Of a stretch of 51,058 bases of DNA, positions 27,275 to 35,004 are shown piece by piece. The stretch is from assembly GCF_003670275.1 (NCBI RefSeq), contig NZ_QXJF01000016.1:1-51058 (forward strand), written 5' to 3'. Source of the DNA: Helicobacter labetoulli (GTDB taxonomy: Bacteria > Campylobacterota > Campylobacteria > Campylobacterales > Helicobacteraceae). Every line of letters begins with the position of its first letter. Position 1 is the first letter of the stretch. A program made the position numbers and the translations under genes. A model generated the notes under the pieces. It had not been told where the DNA came from and ran no database searches. It was given only the letters and a program-made list of their open reading frames with translations.

Positions 27275-28256
27275 ATGTTAAAAGAATTAAAAACTATTGA
27301 GTTTATAAGCGGTTATTTGTGTCAATGTGGAATTTTGAAGGAAATAAAAATCTATTGCAGATATTTATCGCTTTTTTGTGTATTTACAAGAAAATAAACA
27401 TACATTTAACACACTTTATATTTACAATTATCTTTATCATTTTATTAGCTCAAATGAAGTGGCAAAACGAAAGACCAGTGCTAGAGTGTTTGAGGACTTG
27501 TTAGCGATTTTGTTTGATGCACAGGTTGCAGACACAAAGCAAAGGAAGAATCTAAGTTATGAAGTGAGTGATTATTTTGTCAATGTTAAAGACAATATAG
27601 CATCAAATCGCAGAGAAAAGGCTGATGTGATTTTTGCAAATGGATACTCTTTTTCTATTAAGACACTAATCGCAAAAAATAAGGAAATCAATATGGGCAG
27701 TTTTGAAAAAAAGGTGCTTTTTGATTCTTTAAAAGTGGATAATTATTTAAGCGAACGCACTTCAAGCGATGGTGCTGGAGTAGGAAGCAAACCGCAATTT
27801 TTAAAATTACTTACACTTATTGAGACACTTTCAAGCTATGAGCTTTTTAGGGAGAAATTTAATAAAATGGCAGAATTTATTTATGCTGATGATTTGCTAT
27901 TAAGTATTAAAGATGACACAAGAATGCAACTTTATTTTTTAAGTGGTAAAGAACTTATAGATTTGTTCCATAGTTTAAGTGAAGATAAAAATAAGTTTTT
28001 AAGTATTGTGAATCGCTATGAGGGTAATTCATTACGCATTGATAGGGATATTTTAATACACAAATGCTCTATGTCTTTAAGCCTTGATTTTTCTTATCTT
28101 AATTCAAGTGTGATGAGGCTTATTGATGAGTTTGATTATTTGTTGCACGAAAGCTATGTGAGATATTTTAATGGCGATAAGGATTCTAAAAACAAGGCTT
28201 TGCAGAATCTAGAATCACTTTTTAAACAATTTGAAGCACAATATAAAGGCATATAG
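27275..28256 (+). pseudogene. Probable type II restriction endonuclease, frameshifted near the start
   Basis: An ATG at 27275 with a strong AAGGAG opens MLKELKTIEFISGYLCQCG and continues to the A5 run at 27346-27350. Removing one A joins it to a frame that reads SIADIYRFFVYLQENKHTF and stays open to 28256, for a total of about 326 residues. Without that change the first frame ends after about 40 codons. The main part contains KADVIFANGYSFSIKTLIAK near its middle: an aspartate followed ten residues later by SIK fits a PD-(D/E)xK-type nuclease centre. The adjacent cytosine methyltransferase supports the restriction role, and the two genes abut. A shorter protein could start at GTG 27378, but it would lose the N-terminus. 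A sequencing error is possible. The recognition site is unknown. Confidence 0.65.
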
Positions 28257-29180
28257 GTGAATAAAGTCAAAGTGATTAGCCTTTTTTCTGGTTGTGGTGG
28301 GCTTGATTTAGGTTTTATTCAGGCAGGTTTTGAGATTGTTTTTGCCAATGATATTGATAAGGAGGCGTGTGAAAGCTATCAAAAAAATATAGGCAATCAC
28401 ATTTTATGTCAAGATATTTATACGCTTGAGACAGATAAGATTCCAAATGCTGATATTTTAATAGGTGGGTTTCCTTGTCTTGGTTTTACCATTGCAAATG
28501 GTAAAAATCGCAATCTTAACTCGCATTACAATAAGTTGTATTTAGAATATGCAAGAGTGCTGAAAGCCAAAAGTCCAAAATATTTTTTAGTAGAAAATGT
28601 TGCAGGGATTCAAAGTGGAGAAGCTTTTAGGGAGCATTTTTATAATGAAATATTGCCTACTTTTGAAAAATGCGGTTACATCTTAAAACATACTATTTTA
28701 AATGCAAGTGATTATGGTGTGGCACAAAATCGCAAAAGAGTTATTATCATCGGGCAAAGACTTGATATAAAGCAAGAAGTAGAGTTTCCAAAACCTATTG
28801 TCAAAACACCAAAAACGCTAAGGGAGGCGATTTTTGATTTGCCTTTAGATTATGATGAAAATATTGCTAATCACACAGGAAGTAAGCATAAGATAAATAT
28901 TAATGGCTATGTGGGTAATAGAATCTTAGCGTGGGATAAGCCAGCCCCAACTATTACAGGCAGGGGCAGTAGAGGTGGTGGGGCAGTTATCCACCCTCAC
29001 CCTAATTTGCATAGGCGATTGAGCGTAAGGGAGTGTGCTAGGATTCAAAGCTTTGAAGATGATTTTATTTTTTGTGGCAGTAATGGGGCAGCTTACGCAC
29101 AAATTGGCAATGCAGTGCCACCTTTAATGAGTTATCATATTGCTAAAGAGTTTAGTAAGGTATTGAATAACAACCCTTGA
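28257..29180 (+). CDS. DNA cytosine-5 methyltransferase
   Basis: 307 residues. Motif I is LFSGCGGLDLGF at 9-20 (cofactor binding), motif IV is GGFPCLGF with the catalytic cysteine at 74, and motif VI is LVENVAG with the glutamate near 113. Motif VIII is QNRKRVIIIG. The target recognition region lies around AWDKPAPTITGRG, and motifs IX-X are RRLSVRECARIQSF and QIGNAVPPLM. The residue after Pro-Cys is Leu instead of the common Gln. The enzyme methylates C5 of cytosine, protecting DNA from the partner nuclease encoded just upstream. The start is GTG immediately after the upstream stop (TAG GTG) with AAAGG eight bases away. The gene looks fully functional. Confidence 0.92.
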   Translation: MNKVKVISLFSGCGGLDLGFIQAGFEIVFANDIDKEACESYQKNIGNHILCQDIYTLETDKIPNADILIGGFPCLGFTIANGKNRNLNSHYNKLYLEYARVLKAKSPKYFLVENVAGIQSGEAFREHFYNEILPTFEKCGYILKHTILNASDYGVAQNRKRVIIIGQRLDIKQEVEFPKPIVKTPKTLREAIFDLPLDYDENIANHTGSKHKININGYVGNRILAWDKPAPTITGRGSRGGGAVIHPHPNLHRRLSVRECARIQSFEDDFIFCGSNGAAYAQIGNAVPPLMSYHIAKEFSKVLNNNP

Positions 29181-29227
29181 CTTACGCCCTAGTATCAATA
29201 CATCTAAAGAAAATATCTATCATCTCT

Positions 29228-29341
29228 ATGAAAAAGAATACCTGCCCTTTGTACTTTTATGCGGCGTGGTGGTGTAGAATCTTTTACCCAAAGCCTGTGG
29301 TTTTTGACAAAAGATTCTATCAAGAGATTGTGTTTGACTAG
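29228..29341 (+). CDS. Small open frame of 37 codons, doubtful
   Basis: Between the methyltransferase and the converging ABC-F gene lies ATG...TAG with 37 codons, beginning MKKNTCPLYFYAAWWC and ending YQEIVFD. It has no clear ribosome-binding site and overlaps the ABC-F stop by four bases. It may be a remnant or chance. An inverted repeat (29275-29319) lies inside it, which speaks against coding. Confidence 0.2.
   Translation: MKKNTCPLYFYAAWWCRIFYPKPVVFDKRFYQEIVFD
29275..29319. terminator. Inverted repeat between converging genes, possible two-way terminator
   Basis: TAGAATCTTTT at 29275-29285 and its exact complement at 29309-29319 form an 11-bp stem with a 23-base loop, between the 3' ends of the plus-strand methyltransferase and the minus-strand ABC-F gene. 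The arms are built on an AGAATCT/AGATTCT pair, the abundant word of this window. The T and A runs in the arms lie at the loop side, so classical termination is uncertain. Confidence 0.45.
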
Positions 29342-30948
29342 TTGTCTTTAGATACTAAATATTCCTCATAGCTGCCGCGGAAGTCTATGATTTCTGCTCC
29401 ACCACCGCTAGAATCCGCTTTTAGCTCAATGATTCTATTGGCATAAGCATCAATGAGCTCCCTATCGTGGCTTACACAAATCACATTTCCGCTAAATTTA
29501 TACAACGCCTCGCCAAGTGCGATAATAGATTCTAAATCAAGGTGGTTTGTAGGCTCATCAAGGACTAAGAAATTCCCCCCTTCTAGCATAAGCTTACTTA
29601 GCACCATTCTGTGCTTTTCCCCACCGCTTAGGGCGTTTATGGGCTTTTCTTGCTCTTCACCGCTAAAGAGCATTCGCCCTAGTGCGTTGCGTATCTCGCC
29701 ACTTTCTTTTTTCTTATCAAAGCCCCTTAGCCATTCATACAGGCTCTCTTCCCCACTTATCTCTTCGCTTACATTTTGTGGGAAGTAGCCCCTTTGTGTT
29801 GTCGCCCCCCACTTGACTAGCCCAGAATCCGCTTTTAACTCTTCAACTAAAATCCTACATAAAGTGCTTTTACCCACACCATTTGCCCCGATGATAGCGA
29901 TTTTATCTCCGGGCAAAATTTTCAAACTCACATTTTGTAGCACACAGAGATCCCCATAGCTTTTTGAGATATTTTCACATTCTAGGGCTTCGTTGCCAAT
30001 CACACGATTGGGCTTAAAGACTATACTAGGATCTCGCCTAGAGCTAACCGCTAGAGATTCAATATTAAGCTTTTCAAGCTGCTTTTGGCGGCTTGTGGCT
30101 TGACGGGCTTTACTCGCATTAGCTGAAAAACGCGCGATAAAGGATTCTAGCTCCTCTTTTTCTTTAAGCTTTTTGTTTCGCTCCATTTCTTGCTGCTTGG
30201 CAATAAGCGTTGAGGCAATATACCAATCATCATAATTCCCGCTAAACTCCCGCACATAGCCAAAATCCATATCTAAAATATGCGTGCAGACGCTGTTGAG
30301 AAAATGCCTATCGTGGCTGATGACTACAAGTGTGCCTTCGTGGCGTTTGAGATTATCTTCAAGCCACGCGATAGAGTGCAAGTCAAGGTTGTTTGTCGGC
30401 TCATCTAAAAGCAAAATATCAGGCTTTGGAAAAAGCACTTGAGCAAGCAGAATCTTAAACTTATCCCCACCGGTTAGGGTTTTCATCAATTCATTATGTG
30501 TGCTAGATTCAAAGCCTAAATCCTCTAAGATTTTTTCAATCACCACTTCGCATTCATACATCGGATCTTCTTCAGCACAAATCATCTCTAGCTCACCTAG
30601 CTCGGCATTGATTGTATCATCGCTCAAATCGCCATTTTCATAGAGATATTCCTTGCGTTTTATGGCATCATATAATCGCTTATTGCCTAGTAGCACCGCA
30701 TCTTTTAGACTTAGCTCTTCAAAGGCGTATTGATCCTGCCCTAAAACGCCCATTTTTAAGCCCTTCTCTATCACCACTTCGCCACTGCTTGCCTCATACT
30801 GCCCACTTAGGATTTTTAAAAAGGTGGATTTCCCCGCACCATTTGCCCCGATAAGCCCATAGCGTTTGCCAGAATCTAGCTTGATATTGACATTTTCAAA
30901 GAGCTTTTTTGTCGCGTAACGCATTGAAAGATTGATTGTTTGTAGCAT
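29338..30948 (-). CDS. ABC-F family ATPase (ribosome-associated, YbiT/EttA-like)
   Basis: 536 residues with two ATPase domains and no membrane segment, the hallmark of ABC-F proteins that act on ribosomes. Domain 1 has Walker A GANGAGKST near 36-45, signature LTGGDKFKILLAQ and DEPTNNLDL. Domain 2 has GANGVGKST near 350, signature LSGGEKHRMVLSK and DEPTNHLDL. The charged linker between them (ERNKKLKEKEELE and after) matches the P-site tRNA interaction motif. The first signature has TGG instead of SGG. Likely role: translation factor under energy or stalling stress. Transcribed away from the fucosyltransferase. Confidence 0.88.
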   Translation of the reverse strand: MLQTINLSMRYATKKLFENVNIKLDSGKRYGLIGANGAGKSTFLKILSGQYEASSGEVVIEKGLKMGVLGQDQYAFEELSLKDAVLLGNKRLYDAIKRKEYLYENGDLSDDTINAELGELEMICAEEDPMYECEVVIEKILEDLGFESSTHNELMKTLTGGDKFKILLAQVLFPKPDILLLDEPTNNLDLHSIAWLEDNLKRHEGTLVVISHDRHFLNSVCTHILDMDFGYVREFSGNYDDWYIASTLIAKQQEMERNKKLKEKEELESFIARFSANASKARQATSRQKQLEKLNIESLAVSSRRDPSIVFKPNRVIGNEALECENISKSYGDLCVLQNVSLKILPGDKIAIIGANGVGKSTLCRILVEELKADSGLVKWGATTQRGYFPQNVSEEISGEESLYEWLRGFDKKKESGEIRNALGRMLFSGEEQEKPINALSGGEKHRMVLSKLMLEGGNFLVLDEPTNHLDLESIIALGEALYKFSGNVICVSHDRELIDAYANRIIELKADSSGGGAEIIDFRGSYEEYLVSKDN

Positions 30949-31021
30949 TGTGTGTCCTTGTGATTGTGAATAATAGCGTGGATTCTAGCATAAAATAGCA
31001 TTTGTGTAGTCAATGTTGTGA

Positions 31022-31027
31022 TATACT
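31022..31027 (+). promoter_or_regulatory. Probable -10 box of the fucosyltransferase gene
   Basis: TATACT within GTGATATACTTTG, about 36 bases upstream of the fut ATG and within the 114-base divergent region shared with the ABC-F gene. No long T run spaces a -35 box. Moderate support only. Confidence 0.4.
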
Positions 31028-31062
31028 TTGCAGAATTTGAAAGTATTTGAAGGAAATGCAAA

Positions 31063-32060
31063 ATGATTGTAAAAATGGTTGGTGGATTGGGGAATCAAAT
31101 GTTTTGTTATGCTTTTGCTAAGGCAATGGAACAAAAAGGCTATGAACTTATACTTGATGCGACAGGTTATGATTCTAGCGGGGGGGGGGTAAAAATATTC
31201 GTCTTTTAGAGATTAAGCATTTTAATCTCAGCATTCCTTTATGCCAAGATTCTAATCAAATTGCAAAATACCTTACTAGACACGATATGTTGTTCCCTTT
31301 TAAATTCATTTACAATAAACTACGCTACGAGGCAATTAGGCTAATTAGGAGGAGGGCGAGTTATAGACCTTTTTATGAGCTTTATGCACATATTGTTTGG
31401 GGCGAGGAGGGGATAGTTGATGATCACATAATGAAGTATTATAGAGAGGGTTCGTTTAAGCCCTACGCTTTTCCGTATGGTATAAATATGTCCTTTGTGT
31501 ATAGTAATGATGTGTATGCTCTGCTTAAAGATGATTTTAGATTAACAACTCCACTTCACCACGATAATGCTATGCTTAAAAAACAAATTCAAAACACAAA
31601 TAAAAGTGTGTTTTTACATATAAGAAGAGGGGATTACCTGCAAAGCGAAGGGCTTTATGTTATGCTTGGTGTAACATACTATCAAAAAGCCTTAGAGATT
31701 CTCAAATCAAAAATCACAAACCCACACATTTTTATTTTCAGCAATGATATGCGTTGGTGTAAAGAATATTTAATGCGGTATGTGGATTTTAGTGGTTGCA
31801 CGATAGACTTCATAGAGGGTAATACAGAAGGTAATGCTGTTGAAGAAATGGAGCTTATGCGGTCTTGCCAGAATGCTATTATAGCTAATTCAACATTTAG
31901 CTGGTGGGCGGCATATCTAATGGAAAATCCAAATAAAATAGTCATTATGCCAAAGGAATATTTAAATGATTCATCGCGATTTTCACCAAAACAATTTTTA
32001 GCCCTAAAGAATTGGTTTCTTGTTGATCATATATGGGGAAGTGTGGAGTTGGCTAACTAA
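31063..32060 (+). CDS. futC: Phase-variable alpha-1,2-fucosyltransferase (GT11), out of frame as written
   Basis: The first frame starts MIVKMVGGLGNQMFCYAFA (ATG 31063, AAGGAAATG upstream) and runs to a G10 tract, then stops at 31207-31209. The second frame continues from the tract as KNIRLLEIKHFNL to the end. It contains the GT11 signature HIRRGDY near residue 185 and the second GDP-fucose loop around SWWAAYLMENP. Adding one G (G11) or removing two (G8) would join them into about 332 residues. The family transfers fucose from GDP-fucose to galactose, making H-type and, in H. pylori, Lewis y or b antigens. H. pylori futC is also switched by a homopolymer tract. The acceptor in this species is not known. 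An inactive state is predicted for this sequence. Confidence 0.87.
31180..31189 (+). repeat. G10 slippage tract in the fucosyltransferase gene
   Basis: Ten guanines after AGC. Upstream-frame reading gives AGC GGG GGG GGG GTA and a stop six codons later. The downstream frame (GGT AAA AAT ATT CGT) needs one additional base or two fewer. It lies at about codon 40, so the off form is a short peptide. Confidence 0.9.
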
Positions 32061-32167
32061 ACAATATTATTAAGTCTAAAGATTTTAATGTAAAAGCTTG
32101 TTTCTTCAATTTCTTAAGAGAATTTACAAAAAAATGTTGCTTTTAATTTAATTTAAGTCAAAAAAGT

Positions 32168-32175
32168 TATACAAT
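32168..32175 (+). promoter_or_regulatory. Probable -10 box of ccoG
   Basis: TATACAAT, 41 bases upstream of the ccoG ATG, preceded by AT-rich sequence with periodic T runs as in Helicobacter sigma-70 promoters. The 156 bases between the fucosyltransferase and ccoG hold nothing else that I recognise. Confidence 0.4.
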
Positions 32176-32216
32176 GCGAGATTCAACAACAAAGATGTAT
32201 TTTGAAGGAGGAATAT

Positions 32217-33593
32217 ATGCAAAACAACACCCACTCTTATCGTAAAAAGCGATATATTGTCTATGCCATAGCGACTTTAGCACTTCTTGTGTTTCCTTTT
32301 ATCCAAATCAATGGTAATCAGCTTTTCTTGCTCTCTTTTGACCATAAGCAGCTTCATTTGATGGGTGTTGTGTTTGATATGCAGGAGCTGTATTTAATGC
32401 CATTTTTGCTGATTCTTATGTTTGTTGGAATCTTTTTTATGACGACACTTGCGGGGCGTATATGGTGCGGGTGGGCTTGTCCGCAGACGATTTTCCGCAT
32501 TTTGTATAGGGATTTGTTGCAGACAAAGATTTTTGGTTTGCGAAAAAGAATCTCAAATAAGCAAGAAAAAATGGACTTAAGCACCTTTGGGGCAAAGATT
32601 AAGGCTGTTTTGGCGTTTTTAATTATCTCTGTGCTATGTCTTGTAGCAGCGGCAAATTTGATGTTCTTTTTTACGCCTCCAAGTGATTTTTTCGCCTATA
32701 TGAGCGATCCATTAAATCATAGAATCTTGCTTGGATTCTGGCTTGGTTTTGGGCTATTTTTCATTCTTGATATTGCTTTTATACAGGAAAATTTTTGTAT
32801 TTATATGTGTCCGTATTGCCGGATTCAAAGTGTGCTTTTTGATGATGACACGATTACGGCGGTGTATGACTATAAACGCGGTGGAGCAGTGTATGACGCA
32901 AAGGGAATGAAGTTTGAGCTTGCTCCTAAGAAACAAGATCCAAACAATGAATGCACCAATTGTAATGCGTGTGTGCGTGTGTGTCCAACGCATATTGATA
33001 TTAGAAAAGGTATGCAGCTAGAGTGTATTAACTGCCTTGAATGTGCCGATGCGTGTGAATCTGTAATGGGCAAACTCAATCGCCCTTCGCTTGTAATGTG
33101 GAAGTCCTCCGCATCATTAGATAATAATGGCAAAGTGCGTGTATTTAGGTTTAAAACTATCGGCTATATGGTGATTTTAGCTCTTGTGTTTGTGCTATTG
33201 CTTTTTGTAGGAAGCAAAAAAGAGAGTATGCTCCTTGATATTAACCGCACCACCGAGCTGTATGAGATTAAAAAGAATCACATTGTGGATAATCACTACA
33301 CAATGCTTTTCCACAACACGGATTCTGCTGATCACCAAATGTATTTTGAAATCCTTGATAACAAGGGCGGAGATATCGCTAAGTCCTTAGAGATTATCTC
33401 GCCAAAAGCTCCCTTTAATGTCAAGGCTGGAAAGAAAGTCAAGCAGATAGTTACAATCCGCACAAGAGAGAATCTAGGGCAGGGGAATTATGATATTACT
33501 ATCCGTGCGTATGCCACAGACGCAAAAGAAAGTATTCAAGTTGAGCGTCCTACAAAGTTTGTCTATCCAGATTCTAAGCTCTTTAAAGATTAG
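32217..33593 (+). CDS. ccoG: Cytochrome c oxidase accessory protein CcoG (FixG/RdxA family)
   Basis: 458 residues. Four to five membrane helices fill most of the first 200 residues and one lies near 330. Cysteine motifs include WCGWACPQT near 85, CPYCRIQS near 200, and a two-cluster ferredoxin segment CTNCNACVRVCP ... CINCLECADAC near 240-280. The C-terminal domain is immunoglobulin-like and probably periplasmic. CcoG reduces copper for assembly of the cbb3 oxidase. The ATG at 32217 follows GAAGGAGGAATAT; an in-frame TTG five codons earlier is unlikely. It stands alone in the plus-strand run. Confidence 0.9.
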   Translation: MQNNTHSYRKKRYIVYAIATLALLVFPFIQINGNQLFLLSFDHKQLHLMGVVFDMQELYLMPFLLILMFVGIFFMTTLAGRIWCGWACPQTIFRILYRDLLQTKIFGLRKRISNKQEKMDLSTFGAKIKAVLAFLIISVLCLVAAANLMFFFTPPSDFFAYMSDPLNHRILLGFWLGFGLFFILDIAFIQENFCIYMCPYCRIQSVLFDDDTITAVYDYKRGGAVYDAKGMKFELAPKKQDPNNECTNCNACVRVCPTHIDIRKGMQLECINCLECADACESVMGKLNRPSLVMWKSSASLDNNGKVRVFRFKTIGYMVILALVFVLLLFVGSKKESMLLDINRTTELYEIKKNHIVDNHYTMLFHNTDSADHQMYFEILDNKGGDIAKSLEIISPKAPFNVKAGKKVKQIVTIRTRENLGQGNYDITIRAYATDAKESIQVERPTKFVYPDSKLFKD

Positions 33594-33607
33594 AATCTTG
33601 CTTCTCA

Positions 33608-33635
33608 AAGCCCATTCTTAAGCAAATATGGGCTT
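33608..33635 (+). terminator. Hairpin after ccoG
   Basis: AAGCCCAT at 33608-33615 pairs with ATGGGCTT at 33628-33635, leaving a 12-base loop, 14 bases after the ccoG stop. There is no T run directly behind it, so it may be a weak terminator or an mRNA end-protecting hairpin. Confidence 0.45.
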
Positions 33636-33684
33636 GTGGCAATTTTGTAATAATGGAGAATTTTGCCTTGTTAGCAAAATGTGG

Positions 33685-33690
33685 TATCAT
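33685..33690 (+). promoter_or_regulatory. Probable -10 box of the BI-1 family gene
   Basis: TATCAT within GTGGTATCATTCC, about 30 bases upstream of the ATG at 33721, following a T-rich stretch. Five of six bases match TATAAT. Confidence 0.35.
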
Positions 33691-33720
33691 TCCACTCTAT
33701 CTTAAAAAAAGGAGATAAAA

Positions 33721-34413
33721 ATGGGACTTTATGATAGAAATTATACAAACAATGTCAATGCAACTGCGGAATATGCAGCGGCACAGGATACTGCTCTTGT
33801 GAAATTTGTCAAAACGACTTATATTTTCTTTGGTGCGAGTTTATTTTTTGCCTTTATTGGTGCGATGATTGGCTTTTACAATCTTCAACTTGTTTTTGAA
33901 AATCGTATGATTCTCTTTGTGGCTGAGATCGCAGCTCTTTTTGGGCTTATGTTTTCTCGCTCAAAGCCCGGGCTAAATATTGCAATGCTTTTTGTTTTCA
34001 CAACACTTACAGGTTTGGTGGCTACACCACTTGTGGCTATGGTAGCGGCAAAAGCAGGAGCTGGAGCTGTGGCTATGGCATTTGCAATGACGACAATTGT
34101 TTTTGGTGTGATGAGTATTTTTGGCATTAGGACAAGAAAAGACTTGGCAAGTATGGGCAAAATGCTTTTTATCACTTTGATTGTTGTATTTGTTTGCTCG
34201 CTTGTGAATCTTTTCCTTGGAAGCTCTATGTTTCAAGTGTTGATTTCAAGTGCGGCGGTTATTCTCTTTAGTATGTATGTGGCGTATGATACACAAAATA
34301 TTATCCGTGGGCTTTACACAAGTCCGGTAGATGCGGCAATTAGCCTCTATCTTGATTTCTACAATATTTTTATGAATCTACTTGCCCTTATCGGTCTATC
34401 AAACAGAGACTAA
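33721..34413 (+). CDS. Bax inhibitor-1 family membrane protein (YccA/YbhL-like)
   Basis: 230 residues with about seven membrane helices, beginning MGLYDRNYTN with a strong AAGGAG upstream. Family landmarks are the TGLVATPL segment in the third helix, FGIRTRKDLASMG between helices, and the C-terminal SMYVAYDTQNIIRG with SLYLDFYNIFMNLL, where acidic residues sit in the putative pH-sensing pore. Related bacterial proteins leak calcium or protect membrane proteins; the role in Helicobacter is unknown. It lies ten bases before the ThiD2-like gene. Confidence 0.85.
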   Translation: MGLYDRNYTNNVNATAEYAAAQDTALVKFVKTTYIFFGASLFFAFIGAMIGFYNLQLVFENRMILFVAEIAALFGLMFSRSKPGLNIAMLFVFTTLTGLVATPLVAMVAAKAGAGAVAMAFAMTTIVFGVMSIFGIRTRKDLASMGKMLFITLIVVFVCSLVNLFLGSSMFQVLISSAAVILFSMYVAYDTQNIIRGLYTSPVDAAISLYLDFYNIFMNLLALIGLSNRD

Positions 34414-34422
34414 GGGGAATAA

Positions 34423-34827
34423 ATGGAGGTTGGCAGGGTTATAGATGCTAATCTCAATCGTTTGAGGGAGGGTATCCGCGTTATAGAGGATACGCTCCGC
34501 TACTTTCATAATGATAAAACACTCTCTTCCTTGTGCAAAACACTGCGGCATAGACTTAAATCCACCACTTCACTAGACTTACTTGATTATAGAGATATTC
34601 AAGGCGATGTTGCTAAACAAAGCAGCAAAGATGAGCTGTTAAGAGAAAATCTCAACGCCCTTGTTATGGCTAATTTTAAACGCGCTCAAGAATCCGCTCG
34701 TGTTTTGGAGGAATATGCCAAACTTGCTCCACATCTAGGCGACACTCACACTTTTAAGCAGATTCGCTATGAGCTTTATGACATTGAAAAACAATATTTC
34801 CAAGCCTACTGCAACTCTGCCCTATAA
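34423..34827 (+). CDS. ThiD2-like domain protein (stand-alone)
   Basis: 134 residues of an all-helical domain starting RVIDANLNRLREGIRVIEDTLRYF. It then has LCKTLRHRLK and a late helix RAQESARVLEEYAKL. This pattern matches the domain fused N-terminally to thiamine phosphate synthase in several bacteria, named ThiD2 and proposed as an alternative kinase for the pyrimidine half of thiamine. Here it is free-standing with no ThiE part. The thiamine link is therefore family-based inference. It starts nine bases after the BI-1 gene, so the two share a transcript. Confidence 0.6.
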   Translation: MEVGRVIDANLNRLREGIRVIEDTLRYFHNDKTLSSLCKTLRHRLKSTTSLDLLDYRDIQGDVAKQSSKDELLRENLNALVMANFKRAQESARVLEEYAKLAPHLGDTHTFKQIRYELYDIEKQYFQAYCNSAL

Positions 34828-34895
34828 AATACGCTCAATCCCCACAAGCCACACAAATTCATCAATACCAAAATCTTAAAGTCAGCTCCACGCCT

Positions 34896-34915
34896 TAGAA
34901 TCTAGCTAGATTCTA
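34896..34915. repeat. Perfect 20-bp palindrome made of AGAATCT/AGATTCT
   Basis: The sequence reads the same on both strands: TAGAATCTAG followed by CTAGATTCTA. It lies in the 177-base gap before pseG-pseH, just upstream of the -10 box. It might be a regulator site, or a back-to-back pair of the abundant heptamer, as uptake words often form elsewhere. Confidence 0.6.
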
Positions 34916-34921
34916 GCCCTA

Positions 34922-34927
34922 TATAAT
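34922..34927 (+). promoter_or_regulatory. Probable -10 box of the pse genes
   Basis: TATAAT in CCCTATATAATTTTGG, 78 bases upstream of the pseG-pseH start. The palindrome at 34896-34915 covers the position where a -35 contact would fall. Confidence 0.45.
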
Positions 34928-35004
34928 TTTGGAATGAATTATGGAATTAACTTTGCTACTCTCACCCTTAAAATCTTATGTAAAATAAATCTCAAAGGTA
35001 TAAA

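Noticed and set aside
27319-27504. 61-codon frame near the restriction gene start
   Set aside because: It is a third frame overlapping both parts of the nuclease; neither its start nor its product is convincing.
29801-29816. C6 runs near 29.6, 29.8, 22.2 and 46.6 kb as further phase-variation tracts
   Set aside because: Six bases is short for slippage control, and the genes that contain them are in frame or the runs are not in genes.
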